From CAYZPE01 sp046050145 (GTDB lineage Bacteria; Patescibacteriota; Minisyncoccia; Phycocordibacterales; CAYZPE01): a DNA stretch of 13,087 nucleotides. The notes below the pieces were generated by a model that was given only the letters and a program-made list of their open reading frames with translations, ran no database searches and had not been told where the DNA came from. Made by a program: the position numbers and the translations under genes. The DNA is taken from contig JBJOQC010000014.1 in the NCBI GenBank assembly GCA_046050145.1, positions 1 to 13,087 on the forward strand, in the 5' to 3' direction. Shown piece after piece: positions 5,145 through 12,545 of the stretch (position 1 is its first letter; each line of letters begins with the position of its first letter).

Positions 5145-7991
5145 CTAAATAACGAAATTTATGATTTTATCCTGTATATACACAACCTTTTTTATCTCCT
5201 TTCCTTCAAACCATTTTGCTAATTCCGCCACCTCTTTTACACGAGAAACCACTATCTCCTCTGTTATTCCACGAGAAGCAGAGATCCGCCCTCGAACCTT
5301 TCCACCTATTTGTACCGTAACTGAAATTTCTTCTGAAACAAGCTTATGTGGATCATACTGGGGCCATACCTCACAATATATAGACTGCGTGTGCCCAAGA
5401 GTGTTCCAGAGCTCATCAGTGATATGAGGAGCAAAGGGTGTGACTAACTTTAAAAGTATTTCATAAGAACCTTGAGATATTTCAGGTTTCTTATCTAGCT
5501 CATTAGCTAAAATCATGAGAGAAGAAATTGCCGTATTGAAGTTGAAGCTTTCGATATCCTCACCTACTTTTTTAATTGTTTTATTTAGTAAAATTTCAAA
5601 ACTGTTATCTTTAACCTTTTCTTTTTTATCTTCAATCTTGTTTTTAAGTCTCCACACCTTCTCTAAAAATCTACGAGTACCGATAATTCCATCAGAATTC
5701 CAAGCAACTCGGTTGCCATGAGGTCCGAGAAACATCATGTACATACGAGTAGTGTCCGCTCCAAAGTCTTTTACGAAATCATCTGGGTTTACTACATTAC
5801 CTCGACTTTTACTCATCTTTTCACCATCAGGTCCAAGAATAATTCCATGGGGAATTCTTTTTAGATAAGGTTCTTTTGCAGTGACAAGACCTTGATCATA
5901 TAGAAATAGATTCCAAAAACGTGAATAGAGGAGGTGGAGTGTTGTATGCTCCATACCACCAAAGTACATATCTACAGGTGTCCATTTTTTCTGCATCTCT
6001 TGTGATGCAAACTCTGCTGTATTTTTAGGATCGGCATAACGAAGCCAGTACCAAGAGCTTCCTGCCCACTGAGGCATTGTATTTGTCTCTCTACGAGCAT
6101 TCTCTCCACACTCTGGACACTTCACCCTAACCCATTTTTCTATAGCAGCTAAAGGTGACTCTCCAGTGCCTGTTGGTTCGTAATTTTTTACCTTAGGAAG
6201 AAGCACTGGCAAGTCTTTTTCTGGCACAGAAACAATTCCACATTTTTCACAATGAATAACTGGGATCGGTTCTCCCCAGTAACGCTGACGTGAAAACACC
6301 CAGTCACGGAGCTTGTAAGTAGTTTTTTTCTGCCCGAATTTTTCTGTTATTTTTTCTCGAGCACCTGGGCTTTCAAAACGATCAAACTCACCAGAATTAA
6401 CAAGGGTCCCTTCGTCAGTAAAAACAATAGTCTCGCCACCTAAAAGTCGGAGAGCATGCTGATGAGTAGCTGGTGTGAGAAATTTTTGAAGTTCTTCTTT
6501 TGTGAGCCATAAAAGTTCATGAATTGCCTGCTCTGATTCAGCCACCACATTACGCTTATCATCCTCAAGCTCAAAATAAAGCATGTGGGCGTGAGCATTT
6601 CGATTTGTCTTCTTTGGCACATGGTAAAATTTGCCATGGACCACACCAAAATCTTTCACGAAACGAAGATTTAAATATCCAGTCTCTTCGCGAACTTCCA
6701 TTCTTCCAGCATCCTCAGGAGTTTGACCGCTCTCTATACCTCCTGTTATAAAAGTACCCCAAGCAACTTGTTTCCATTTAAGAGCCATGTATTTCTCCTC
6801 TGACCAATGCTTAACAATTGCAATTATCGCTTCACGATGATCAAAAGGCTCACCTTCCTTTATTTTTCCAGGTTCAGTAGTTTGTTCATATGTTGGTTCA
6901 ATAACTTCTTTTATTGGTAAGTTATATTTTTTTGCAAACTCAAAATCACGCTCATCGTGAGCAGGAACCGCCATCACTGCTCCTGTTCCATAATTTCCTA
7001 AAACATAATCAGCAACAAAAACCGGAACCTCTTCATTATTTGCCGGATTAATTACCTTTATTCCTTTAAGCTCTACTCCAGTCTTTTCTTTCCCTTCTGC
7101 CGTTCGTTCAATTTCAGTTTTATTTTTTGTTTCTTCAATGTATTTTTCTACTTCAGACCAATTAGAAACTTTATCTTTTAATTTTAAAATAAGATCAGAC
7201 TCAGGAGAAAGTACAACATACGTAACTCCAAAAAGAGTGTCAGGTCGAGTTGTAAAAACCTTAATTCCTAATTCATAATCCTTAATTCTGAATATGAATT
7301 CTACTCCTTCAGACTTTCCAATCCAATTTTCCTGCTGCGTCTTAACAGCTTCAGGCCACTCTGGGAGCTCTTTGAGACCTTGGAGTAGCTTTTCTGCGTA
7401 GTCTGTAATCTTCAGGTACCATTGCTTTAATTCTTTCTTTTCAACTACTGTGCCGCAACGCTCGCATTTACCATCAATTACTTCTTCATTAGCAAGCCCT
7501 GTCTTGTCTTTTGGACACCAATTAATTAAACCTGTTGCTTCATACGCAAGACCTTTTTTAAGAAATTGTAAGAAAAGCCATTGGGTCCAGCGGTAATATT
7601 CAGGATTAGTCGTGTTTATCTCTCGCGTCCAATCAAAACCCGTTCCCCACGACTGGAGTTGTTTTTTTGCATTAGCAATATTTTTCTTGGTTGAAACCGA
7701 AGGATGAACTTTGTTTTTTATAGCAAAGTTTTCCGCAGGCAAGCCGAATGCATCCCAGCCGATCGGATACATCACATTCTTTCCTTTGAGCTTCCAGTAT
7801 TTAGAGACAACATCACCCGCAATAAAAGGACGCATGTGACCCATGTGAAGTCCTGTGCCTGATGGATATGGAAATTCTATTAAAACAAATTTTTTCTCTG
7901 CATCTGACTTGTCATCAGCCGAAAAAACTTTTTCTTTAGCCCAAAACTTTTGCCATTTAGATTCTATCTTTTTATGATCGTATTCTTTCAT
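5145..7991 (-). CDS. leuS: Leucyl-tRNA synthetase with a Nudix domain inserted in the editing domain
   Basis: LeuRS attaches leucine to tRNA-Leu and edits mischarged tRNA. The chosen start (ATG 7991, GGAG 9 nt upstream) gives 948 residues; a TTG eight codons earlier lies in a likely promoter. HMGH (49-52) is the HIGH motif and KMSKS is at 725-729. Zn-type CxxC pairs (CPKD...CERC; CEKC...CPEC) are present. The CP1 editing domain has TTRPDT (247-252) and the VPAHDERD block (342-349) with its conserved Asp. Between the strand ending VIEP and FTDEGTLVNSGEFD lie about 155 extra residues (367-522) forming a Nudix-like domain (separate entry). The catalytic core resumes with RDWVFSRQRYWGEPIP (562-577). 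The anticodon-binding domain (FAPHITDELW) and C-terminal domain (VQIGGKVRGRI) are complete. The insert explains the size, above the usual 800-870. It is the first gene after a terminator and a likely promoter. Confidence 0.97.
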   Translation of the reverse strand: MKEYDHKKIESKWQKFWAKEKVFSADDKSDAEKKFVLIEFPYPSGTGLHMGHMRPFIAGDVVSKYWKLKGKNVMYPIGWDAFGLPAENFAIKNKVHPSVSTKKNIANAKKQLQSWGTGFDWTREINTTNPEYYRWTQWLFLQFLKKGLAYEATGLINWCPKDKTGLANEEVIDGKCERCGTVVEKKELKQWYLKITDYAEKLLQGLKELPEWPEAVKTQQENWIGKSEGVEFIFRIKDYELGIKVFTTRPDTLFGVTYVVLSPESDLILKLKDKVSNWSEVEKYIEETKNKTEIERTAEGKEKTGVELKGIKVINPANNEEVPVFVADYVLGNYGTGAVMAVPAHDERDFEFAKKYNLPIKEVIEPTYEQTTEPGKIKEGEPFDHREAIIAIVKHWSEEKYMALKWKQVAWGTFITGGIESGQTPEDAGRMEVREETGYLNLRFVKDFGVVHGKFYHVPKKTNRNAHAHMLYFELEDDKRNVVAESEQAIHELLWLTKEELQKFLTPATHQHALRLLGGETIVFTDEGTLVNSGEFDRFESPGAREKITEKFGQKKTTYKLRDWVFSRQRYWGEPIPVIHCEKCGIVSVPEKDLPVLLPKVKNYEPTGTGESPLAAIEKWVRVKCPECGENARRETNTMPQWAGSSWYWLRYADPKNTAEFASQEMQKKWTPVDMYFGGMEHTTLHLLYSRFWNLFLYDQGLVTAKEPYLKRIPHGIILGPDGEKMSKSRGNVVNPDDFVKDFGADTTRMYMMFLGPHGNRVAWNSDGIIGTRRFLEKVWRLKNKIEDKKEKVKDNSFEILLNKTIKKVGEDIESFNFNTAISSLMILANELDKKPEISQGSYEILLKLVTPFAPHITDELWNTLGHTQSIYCEVWPQYDPHKLVSEEISVTVQIGGKVRGRISASRGITEEIVVSRVKEVAELAKWFEGKEIKKVVYIQDKIINFVI
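6426..6893 (-). other. Nudix hydrolase-like domain inserted in LeuRS CP1
   Basis: This segment encodes LeuRS residues about 367-522. It holds a Nudix box, GGIESGQTPEDAGRMEVREE followed by TGY (417-439). The three Glu of the E-x-x-E-E core (E432, E435, E436), the metal ligands of Nudix enzymes, are kept. Two consensus positions differ: the Glu after the Gly-rich start is Gln423 and the Arg of 'RE' is Met431. Upstream AIIAIVKHWSEEKYMALKWK and downstream ELLWLTKEELQKFL fit the first strand and the strand-helix after the Nudix box. The domain may hydrolyse a nucleoside diphosphate compound, or be a structural relic; the substrate cannot be read from sequence. Confidence 0.85.
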
Positions 7992-8006
7992 ATTTCTCGT
8001 CTCCAA

Positions 8007-8035
8007 ATCATACAAATAAAAAACAGTCTTAGCAA
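8007..8035 (-). promoter_or_regulatory. Possible leuS promoter
   Basis: On the minus strand TTGCTA (8030-8035, four of six) and TATGAT (8007-8012, five of six) are 17 bases apart, downstream of the helicase terminator. The predicted start near 8000 would leave the GGAG (8001-8004) just outside or at the very end of the mRNA, so either the start is slightly earlier or one of the two signals is not used. Confidence 0.35.
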
Positions 8036-8050
8036 AGAGTGTTTTGAAAT

Positions 8051-8084
8051 AAAAAAAGCCGCACCACTTGAAGTGAATGCGGCT
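8051..8084 (-). terminator. Rho-independent terminator of the helicase gene
   Basis: On the minus strand AGCCGCA (8078-8084) pairs with TGCGGCT (8057-8063), with an inner CACT/AGTG stem, followed by seven T (8051-8057). It lies 28 nt after the helicase stop and separates that gene from leuS. Confidence 0.85.
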
Positions 8085-8111
8085 ATTGTTGATTTGAACA
8101 CTGATCAGTTG

Positions 8112-10013
8112 CTAGGACACCCCCGCCAGTGAACTTTCTTCTTTTCCCAAAAACTCATCCCATCCAGGAAAGTCTACATAGTGAGATTGAGGCTTGCCAG
8201 GTAGTCGCGGATCAGTACTTGCCTGAGCCTCGTAACTTCGCTTGCTCGTGATGCCGATCCTGACTGCAGCCAGACCCGCTTCTTTCCACGTAAGATACTT
8301 CCTTCTAAGGAACGTGTCCCAACCTGGAAAATCTGCGTACACATTCTCAGGGTGACGCGGGAGTAGAGGATCCTTCTCACGCTGCTTCTTGTATCTTGCA
8401 TGACTTCGAACATGAATATTTGCAACAGCAAGACTGGCCTCCTGCCATGTAGCATACAGAACTTTCGTTGTGGGTTTTTTTCTAACCCCAGGCGTAAATG
8501 TAGCCCATCCAGGAAAGTCTGCGTAAGTACGTGGATTTGAAGGGAGGCGACAATCTTTCTGCCAACCTTCTTCATACGCTCTCCTGCCTACCAACCCCAA
8601 TCTTTGAGCTGCTGCACTGGCTTCCTGCCATGTTGGATATTTATCTTTCACGAGAAACTTATCCCACCCTGGAAAGTCCACATACATCTGATGAGGTGTT
8701 GATGGTAGGCGCATATCCAGCCGATACTTGTGAGCATACTCATCACTAGTTTTGATACCGAGCCTTGTCGCAGATTCACTTGCCTCTTGCCATGTTCCAT
8801 AAAACGGAACCTCGAGTCGCTTGAAAATATCAAGTATTTGTACGATGCGCTCATCGAATTTAACCCCTTCAACATTCAAGCTCATGGGAGGAATCCGTTC
8901 TCTGGTCTGACGATCATGTACTCGCTCAACTGCATCAGTTGTCGATTTCCACAGGTCGTACACCATCTTGATGCGTTCACAATTAGCAACAAAGTCCAAA
9001 ACAAGAACCTTATCCTTACCTTCACTTAACCGCAGTCCTCTTCCAAGTTGTTGGAAAAATATTGACGGTGAAGTGGTTGAACGCAAAAAGACAAGTATGT
9101 TAGCCCAAGGAATATCAACTCCCTCATTGAAACAATCAACTGTCATAGCCGTACTCATTATGCCCTGACGAAAAAGTTCAAACCTGACCTTGCGCTCCCT
9201 AGAAGGAATACGCGAATGAATCGGCAAACAGTCTGGAGCAAGCTCTGACATATGTTCGCAATGCTTAAGCGAGGAGCAGAAATAAATAATCCGAGGATTC
9301 ACAATCTCTGCAGCATATCGCTGCACAATTTGAACAACTTCCTCATCCCGCTTTGGAATAAAGATAGTTTTATTCAGATGTCTGATACTCATGTACGTGT
9401 CTGCTGATACCTCAATCTTGCCATTAACTTGAATCTCATCACTGAGTAATCGGTAATCAACTGGACTTAAAAGTCCGCGAGCAAGAGCTTCAACAAGAGG
9501 CAAATAATACACCTCGTGGCCATAGATGTCGCGAATATTTCTCCGATCAAGTCGATCAGGAGTCGCCGTCGCCCCAAGCAGAAATTTTGGCGTGAAGTAT
9601 TCAACAACAGGCAGAAAAGTTTCAGCGTGAGTGTGATGGCTTTCATCTACAATAATGTAGTCAAACTCATCAGGACGAAATCGATTCATGTGATTGACCA
9701 TTGTTCCGAATGAACCAAACAAACAATCAACACGATGAATATCTTTTTCTTCACCGTTGTAAAACCCGTAGCTGTACTTATCACTAAGAACGTTTAAAAA
9801 GGTTTCCTGTGCCTGGTACAAAATCGGATTTTGATGGCAAAGATACAAAAGTCTACCGCCATGCCTTTCAAGCCACTTCTTGCTATCAAATGCCATCGTC
9901 ACAGTCTTTCCAAGACCACATGCCATGACAATAAGAGCTCTCTTTCTCTGTGCTCTACGCGCTGCCTCAATCGCATCTAAGCATTCGTTTTGATACGGAT
10001 ATGGTTGATACAT
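8112..10013 (-). CDS. SF2 DEAD/DEAH-box helicase with four C-terminal INT_rpt-like repeats
   Basis: This 633-residue ATP-dependent helicase or translocase resembles COG1061/SSL2-type enzymes. Motifs in order (numbered from the ATG at 10013): YQPYPYQNECLDAI (Q-motif-like, near the N-terminus); Walker A ACGLGKT (31-37); motif II DESH (123-126); GATATP (147-152); motif V around NEGVDIP (296-302); motif VI QQLGRGLR (321-328). After a linker the C-terminus (405-622) is four tandem repeats of about 50 residues, each with a Y-x-TW-(Q/K)-EA start and a DFPGW end. They resemble the phage-integrase repeat unit (PF14882), presumably binding DNA. No nuclease or methylase domain is present. The start is set by GAGGGG 6 nt before ATG 10013; a longer frame to 10079 lies in the promoter region. 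The gene is divergent from the sigma factor, richer in G+C than leuS, and ends at its own terminator, all consistent with acquisition. Confidence 0.85.
   Translation of the reverse strand: MYQPYPYQNECLDAIEAARRAQRKRALIVMACGLGKTVTMAFDSKKWLERHGGRLLYLCHQNPILYQAQETFLNVLSDKYSYGFYNGEEKDIHRVDCLFGSFGTMVNHMNRFRPDEFDYIIVDESHHTHAETFLPVVEYFTPKFLLGATATPDRLDRRNIRDIYGHEVYYLPLVEALARGLLSPVDYRLLSDEIQVNGKIEVSADTYMSIRHLNKTIFIPKRDEEVVQIVQRYAAEIVNPRIIYFCSSLKHCEHMSELAPDCLPIHSRIPSRERKVRFELFRQGIMSTAMTVDCFNEGVDIPWANILVFLRSTTSPSIFFQQLGRGLRLSEGKDKVLVLDFVANCERIKMVYDLWKSTTDAVERVHDRQTRERIPPMSLNVEGVKFDERIVQILDIFKRLEVPFYGTWQEASESATRLGIKTSDEYAHKYRLDMRLPSTPHQMYVDFPGWDKFLVKDKYPTWQEASAAAQRLGLVGRRAYEEGWQKDCRLPSNPRTYADFPGWATFTPGVRKKPTTKVLYATWQEASLAVANIHVRSHARYKKQREKDPLLPRHPENVYADFPGWDTFLRRKYLTWKEAGLAAVRIGITSKRSYEAQASTDPRLPGKPQSHYVDFPGWDEFLGKEESSLAGVS
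8148..8801 (-). repeat. Four tandem ~50-codon repeats in the helicase C-terminus
   Basis: The units are 8652-8801, 8496-8639, 8307-8456 and 8148-8297, in protein order. Shared pattern: Y-x-TW-(Q/K)-EA-(S/G) at the start, a Leu/Ile-rich helix, an Asp and 'LP' near the middle (RLPS, RLPS, LLPR, RLPG), a Pro two or three residues after, a Tyr, then DFPGW-x-x-F. Unit 2 is followed by an insert of about 13 residues (PGVRKKPTTKV). The units differ too much in DNA to be a recent duplication. Confidence 0.9.
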
Positions 10014-10069
10014 GATTGACCCCTCTATATGTGTTTGAGAAAAGAATTTCAATGTACACGCCTCTTCTA

Positions 10070-10098
10070 CTTTTATCACTTAAATACAGGATTGTCAA
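10070..10098 (-). promoter_or_regulatory. Probable helicase promoter
   Basis: On the minus strand a perfect TTGACA (10093-10098) is followed after 17 bases by TAAAAG (10070-10075, four of six). The predicted start is near 10063, about 50 nt before the chosen ATG at 10013. It is back to back with the sigma-factor promoter, so the two cannot easily be occupied at once. Confidence 0.5.
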
Positions 10099-10107
10099 AA
10101 ATAATAT

Positions 10108-10137
10108 TTGATTATTTATCAATTTTGTTTAATAATC
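10108..10137 (+). promoter_or_regulatory. Probable sigma-factor promoter with overlapping inverted repeats
   Basis: TTGATT (10108-10113) and AATAAT (10131-10136) are 17 bases apart; the predicted start is near 10143, about 37 nt before the GTG at 10180. Two inverted repeats overlap it: TTGAT/ATCAA (10108-10112 and 10118-10122), and GATTATT/AATAATC (10110-10116 and 10131-10137) with starts 21 bp apart, two helical turns. They could be an operator, but AT-rich dyads also occur by chance. Confidence 0.4.
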
Positions 10138-10179
10138 ATCTCAGAAACCAGCACCTTACAAATACACAAGGAGAATAAC

Positions 10180-11487
10180 GTGTCACAAGCAATATCGTCA
10201 TCTTTCCCAGAAATGAGTTTGACTGAGTTAGGATTGAAACCTGAAGCAAGTAAGATTCTTGAAGAAGCAGTGATTCGAGGTAAAATCTCGATCGCAGAGA
10301 TTTCAAGTTTCCTTCCACCAGCGATTGTGCGGAACAAACAAATGTTGAGTAAGACCATTTTCTGGTTAAGTCAACATTTGAAGAAAATGAATGTGGCTCT
10401 CACTGCAGGCGGATCATATCTGACTAAGTCAGCATCAGTTCAGGAACTACCAAAACCAGAAACTGAAAAGAAAGAAGAAGTGGTGGAACCAGCTGAGTTA
10501 AGTTTTAAGTTTCAAAAACCACTTTTCAAATCGGATTATGAACTTGAAGCTGTGATCATGAGATCAGAGGAGCGTAACCAGTATTATGACGAGAGACACA
10601 GCACGTCCTGGCAATACGCACGAGAAGTCAAACGCTACCCCTTACTACCCCACGCAACAACACTTGAGTTAGCACGGCAAATAAGAGAAGAGAAAAGCGA
10701 GACTGCACGATCAACACTCATACTCCATAATCTAAGAATGGTTCTGTGGATTGCTCGACGTTTTATCGGCAAAGGTTTAAGCTTTGATGACTTGGTCCAA
10801 GAAGGTAACATTGGCCTCATGGTGGCCGTGGACAAATTTGATGATCGTAGAGGCTTCCACTTTTCAACATATGCTTTCTATGGGATTCGCCAAGCAATCC
10901 AGAGAGCGATTGCCAACCAAGCTAGTATGATTAGGGTTCCAGTCCACCATCAGGAAGCTCACAGGAAGTATGTGAATTTCTCTGTGAAATCAGGCGAAGG
11001 ATTCCATTCACTTACTCCAGAATCTCAGGAGATGAACCGTATCGGTAAAATCTTGAAGGATACACAGGACTTTATCATCTCACTGCACCAACCAAGCAAG
11101 AAGGACAAAGAAAACGAGTTTGGAAATTTGGTTGCCGATCCAAAGGCCAAGCCTCCACCTCTTATTCTGGAAGCAAAGGAGGAGCTTTTAGAGGTTGAGC
11201 ACAAGATCAAGATGGTTTCGGATGGGGTTGAAAGACTTCCATTGTGGCCCGCGCGAAACAAGATCATCTTTAGAAAATATTGTCTCGACCAACAAGCAGG
11301 TGATCGTACATTGACTGAGATTGGGATCGAACACCAACTGTGCAGAGAACGGGTACGCCAGATCGTGGACCAAACCTGGGATTTGCTAGAGAAAGATGGT
11401 GTCACTGTTGATGAGAGTGGTTTGTTAAATCTAATTGAGACTAGAGACACGCTCCTTAGTTTGATTAGTACCGACGCACCAACCTGA
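10180..11487 (+). CDS. Divergent sigma-70 family RNA polymerase sigma factor with region 1.1-like N-terminus
   Basis: This 435-residue sigma factor would direct RNA polymerase to a promoter set. The GTG at 10180 was chosen because AAGGAG lies 6 nt before it; an ATG at 10108 is inside the promoter. Residues about 34-75 (GKISIAEISSFLPPAIV...) resemble region 1.1, then a charged linker (90-110). Region 1.2 is about 140-172 (REVKRYPLLPHATTLELA). Region 2 is 177-256: DLVQEGNIGLMVAVDKFD, FHFSTYAFYGIRQAI and IRVPVH. In region 2.3-2.4 the usual WW pair is Y234-G235, and the Thr that with Gln reads -12 is Gln241; the Gln itself (Q238) is kept. Region 3 is poorly conserved; SLHQPSKKDKENEFGNLVAD (301-320) fits the 3.2 finger. 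Region 4 is 352-405 with the helix CRERVRQI (388-395). Housekeeping RpoD usually keeps the WW pair, so an alternative sigma factor is more likely. A terminator follows. Confidence 0.88.
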   Translation: MSQAISSSFPEMSLTELGLKPEASKILEEAVIRGKISIAEISSFLPPAIVRNKQMLSKTIFWLSQHLKKMNVALTAGGSYLTKSASVQELPKPETEKKEEVVEPAELSFKFQKPLFKSDYELEAVIMRSEERNQYYDERHSTSWQYAREVKRYPLLPHATTLELARQIREEKSETARSTLILHNLRMVLWIARRFIGKGLSFDDLVQEGNIGLMVAVDKFDDRRGFHFSTYAFYGIRQAIQRAIANQASMIRVPVHHQEAHRKYVNFSVKSGEGFHSLTPESQEMNRIGKILKDTQDFIISLHQPSKKDKENEFGNLVADPKAKPPPLILEAKEELLEVEHKIKMVSDGVERLPLWPARNKIIFRKYCLDQQAGDRTLTEIGIEHQLCRERVRQIVDQTWDLLEKDGVTVDESGLLNLIETRDTLLSLISTDAPT

Positions 11488-11512
11488 TCTTGCGACAAAA
11501 GTGAAGTTGGTC

Positions 11513-11543
11513 ACTGCCTACGTATAAACGTGGGCAGTTTTTT
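11513..11543 (+). terminator. Terminator of the sigma-factor gene
   Basis: ACTGCC and ACGT (11513-11523) pair with ACGT and GGCAGT (11528-11538) around an ATAA loop, with a T-G mismatch or wobble in the middle, followed by six T (11538-11543). It lies 26 nt after the stop codon. Confidence 0.85.
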
Positions 11544-11557
11544 ATTAAATGTATCCT

Positions 11558-11595
11558 AAACAAAAAACAGCTCTTACAAGAGCTGTTTTTTGTTT
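11558..11595. terminator. Bidirectional terminator between sigma factor and DUF5671 gene
   Basis: CAGCTCT (11568-11574) pairs with AGAGCTG (11579-11585), flanked by AAACAAAAAA on the left and TTTTTTGTTT on the right, so each strand ends in a T run. It serves mainly the minus-strand DUF5671 gene, whose stop is at 11604, and backs up the preceding plus-strand terminator. Confidence 0.85.
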
Positions 11596-11603
11596 ACTAC
11601 ATA

Positions 11604-12536
11604 TTATATTTTCCTTGGTGGAAAACGATCTGGATCAATTGTTCTTTCAAAGCATTGATTTCCTGCTTCATGCTTCCATGTTTCGTTTTCAAAACTGCCG
11701 TAGATTGGATTAATTATTGCATCACCTCTTCCTACTTCTTGGCTCTTTAAAGCAAAGTCGGCACACAGTTTGAAGGTCAAAGAAGAAACCCTTTCATATA
11801 TATATGACTCACCTGTCTCTGGGTCTTGAGGGTTGATAAATCCCGAAAAAGGATCGCTCAGTTCAGATAGGTTCTCAGGAAGACTTCCTTTCTGTTGCCA
11901 GAAACTTAAAACTTGCCATTGAATACTTTGTAATTCCTGAACTCGTTCAAGATCATACTTCATAAGTCGCTGTGTTCGTGGAGAGCCAAGTACTGCAAAA
12001 CTTCCAATAATAAGGGCGAGCACAACAATAAGACTTCCAATGAAAGCAAATCTGTTTACAGAACCATCTGTCTTACCTTTGAGATCTAAAACATAGTAAG
12101 TAAACACAGCTCCCATAACAAGAAATACAGAGAGGGCCTTAAGAAGAAAGCCAATGGTCAGCAAGTCGCCATTCAGAAATTTATAGAGAATAGTAACAAG
12201 ATCTCCAACAAGAACAATTCCTGCAATAAAAAGTGTTGCGTACACAAGCCACTTTCGAAGACCAAGTTCTTTCTTTAGAGGATCACGAGCAAAATCTTTC
12301 TTTAAAAGGTACGACAAAATTAAGAGGGTTGGAAAGATAACAATGAGCATTGCCATCGGCCAACTAATTGGCGAAGAATAGTAACTATAGTAATAATACG
12401 CATCTGTTGGTGGATAGAGTGTATCAATAAGCGCAAATGCAAGGTTGAGAAAACTAATAACAACCGCATAAAGCGCAACAATAACTCCTCCATGAAGAAA
12501 AAAATCCTTCGGCGACATGTGTAATTTATTTTCCAT
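11604..12536 (-). CDS. DUF5671 membrane protein with soluble C-terminal tail
   Basis: The 310-residue protein matches, from memory, the DUF5671 family common in Patescibacteria: MSPKDFFLHGGVIVALY at the start, ISWPMAMLIVIFP (57-69) and KKDFARDPLKKELGLRKWLVY (79-99). Five membrane segments are seen at about 13-38, 57-78, 97-118, 126-150 and 163-184, with a Tyr-rich loop (YYYYSYYSS, 47-55) between the first two. The tail (190-310) runs RVQELQSIQ...LPENLSEL...DPETGESYIY...FKLCADF, similar in pattern to the globular part of type IV pilins and pseudopilins; C258 and C295 could form a disulfide. The function is unknown. ATG 12536 was chosen because the next ATG (12518) also fits but lies further from the likely promoter; the frame reads open to 12704 only through the hairpins and has no start there. 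It is a single gene between terminators. Confidence 0.8.
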   Translation of the reverse strand: MENKLHMSPKDFFLHGGVIVALYAVVISFLNLAFALIDTLYPPTDAYYYYSYYSSPISWPMAMLIVIFPTLLILSYLLKKDFARDPLKKELGLRKWLVYATLFIAGIVLVGDLVTILYKFLNGDLLTIGFLLKALSVFLVMGAVFTYYVLDLKGKTDGSVNRFAFIGSLIVVLALIIGSFAVLGSPRTQRLMKYDLERVQELQSIQWQVLSFWQQKGSLPENLSELSDPFSGFINPQDPETGESYIYERVSSLTFKLCADFALKSQEVGRGDAIINPIYGSFENETWKHEAGNQCFERTIDPDRFPPRKI

Positions 12537-12545
12537 AATAGCGCT

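Noticed and set aside
7992..8015. Longer leuS start at TTG 8015
   Set aside because: The ATG at 7991 has GGAG at a proper distance and begins with the usual LeuRS N-terminus; the TTG lies in a likely -10 region.
8148..8801. CRISPR array or recent DNA repeat
   Set aside because: The repeats are in-frame protein units that differ in sequence and length, with no spacers.
8112..10013. Helicase as the R subunit of a restriction system or a known anti-phage system
   Set aside because: No nuclease motif in the protein and no methylase or specificity gene on either side; the neighbours are leuS and a sigma factor.
10108..10179. ATG 10108 as the sigma-factor start
   Set aside because: It lies within the predicted promoter, and the GTG at 10180 has AAGGAG at 6 nt.
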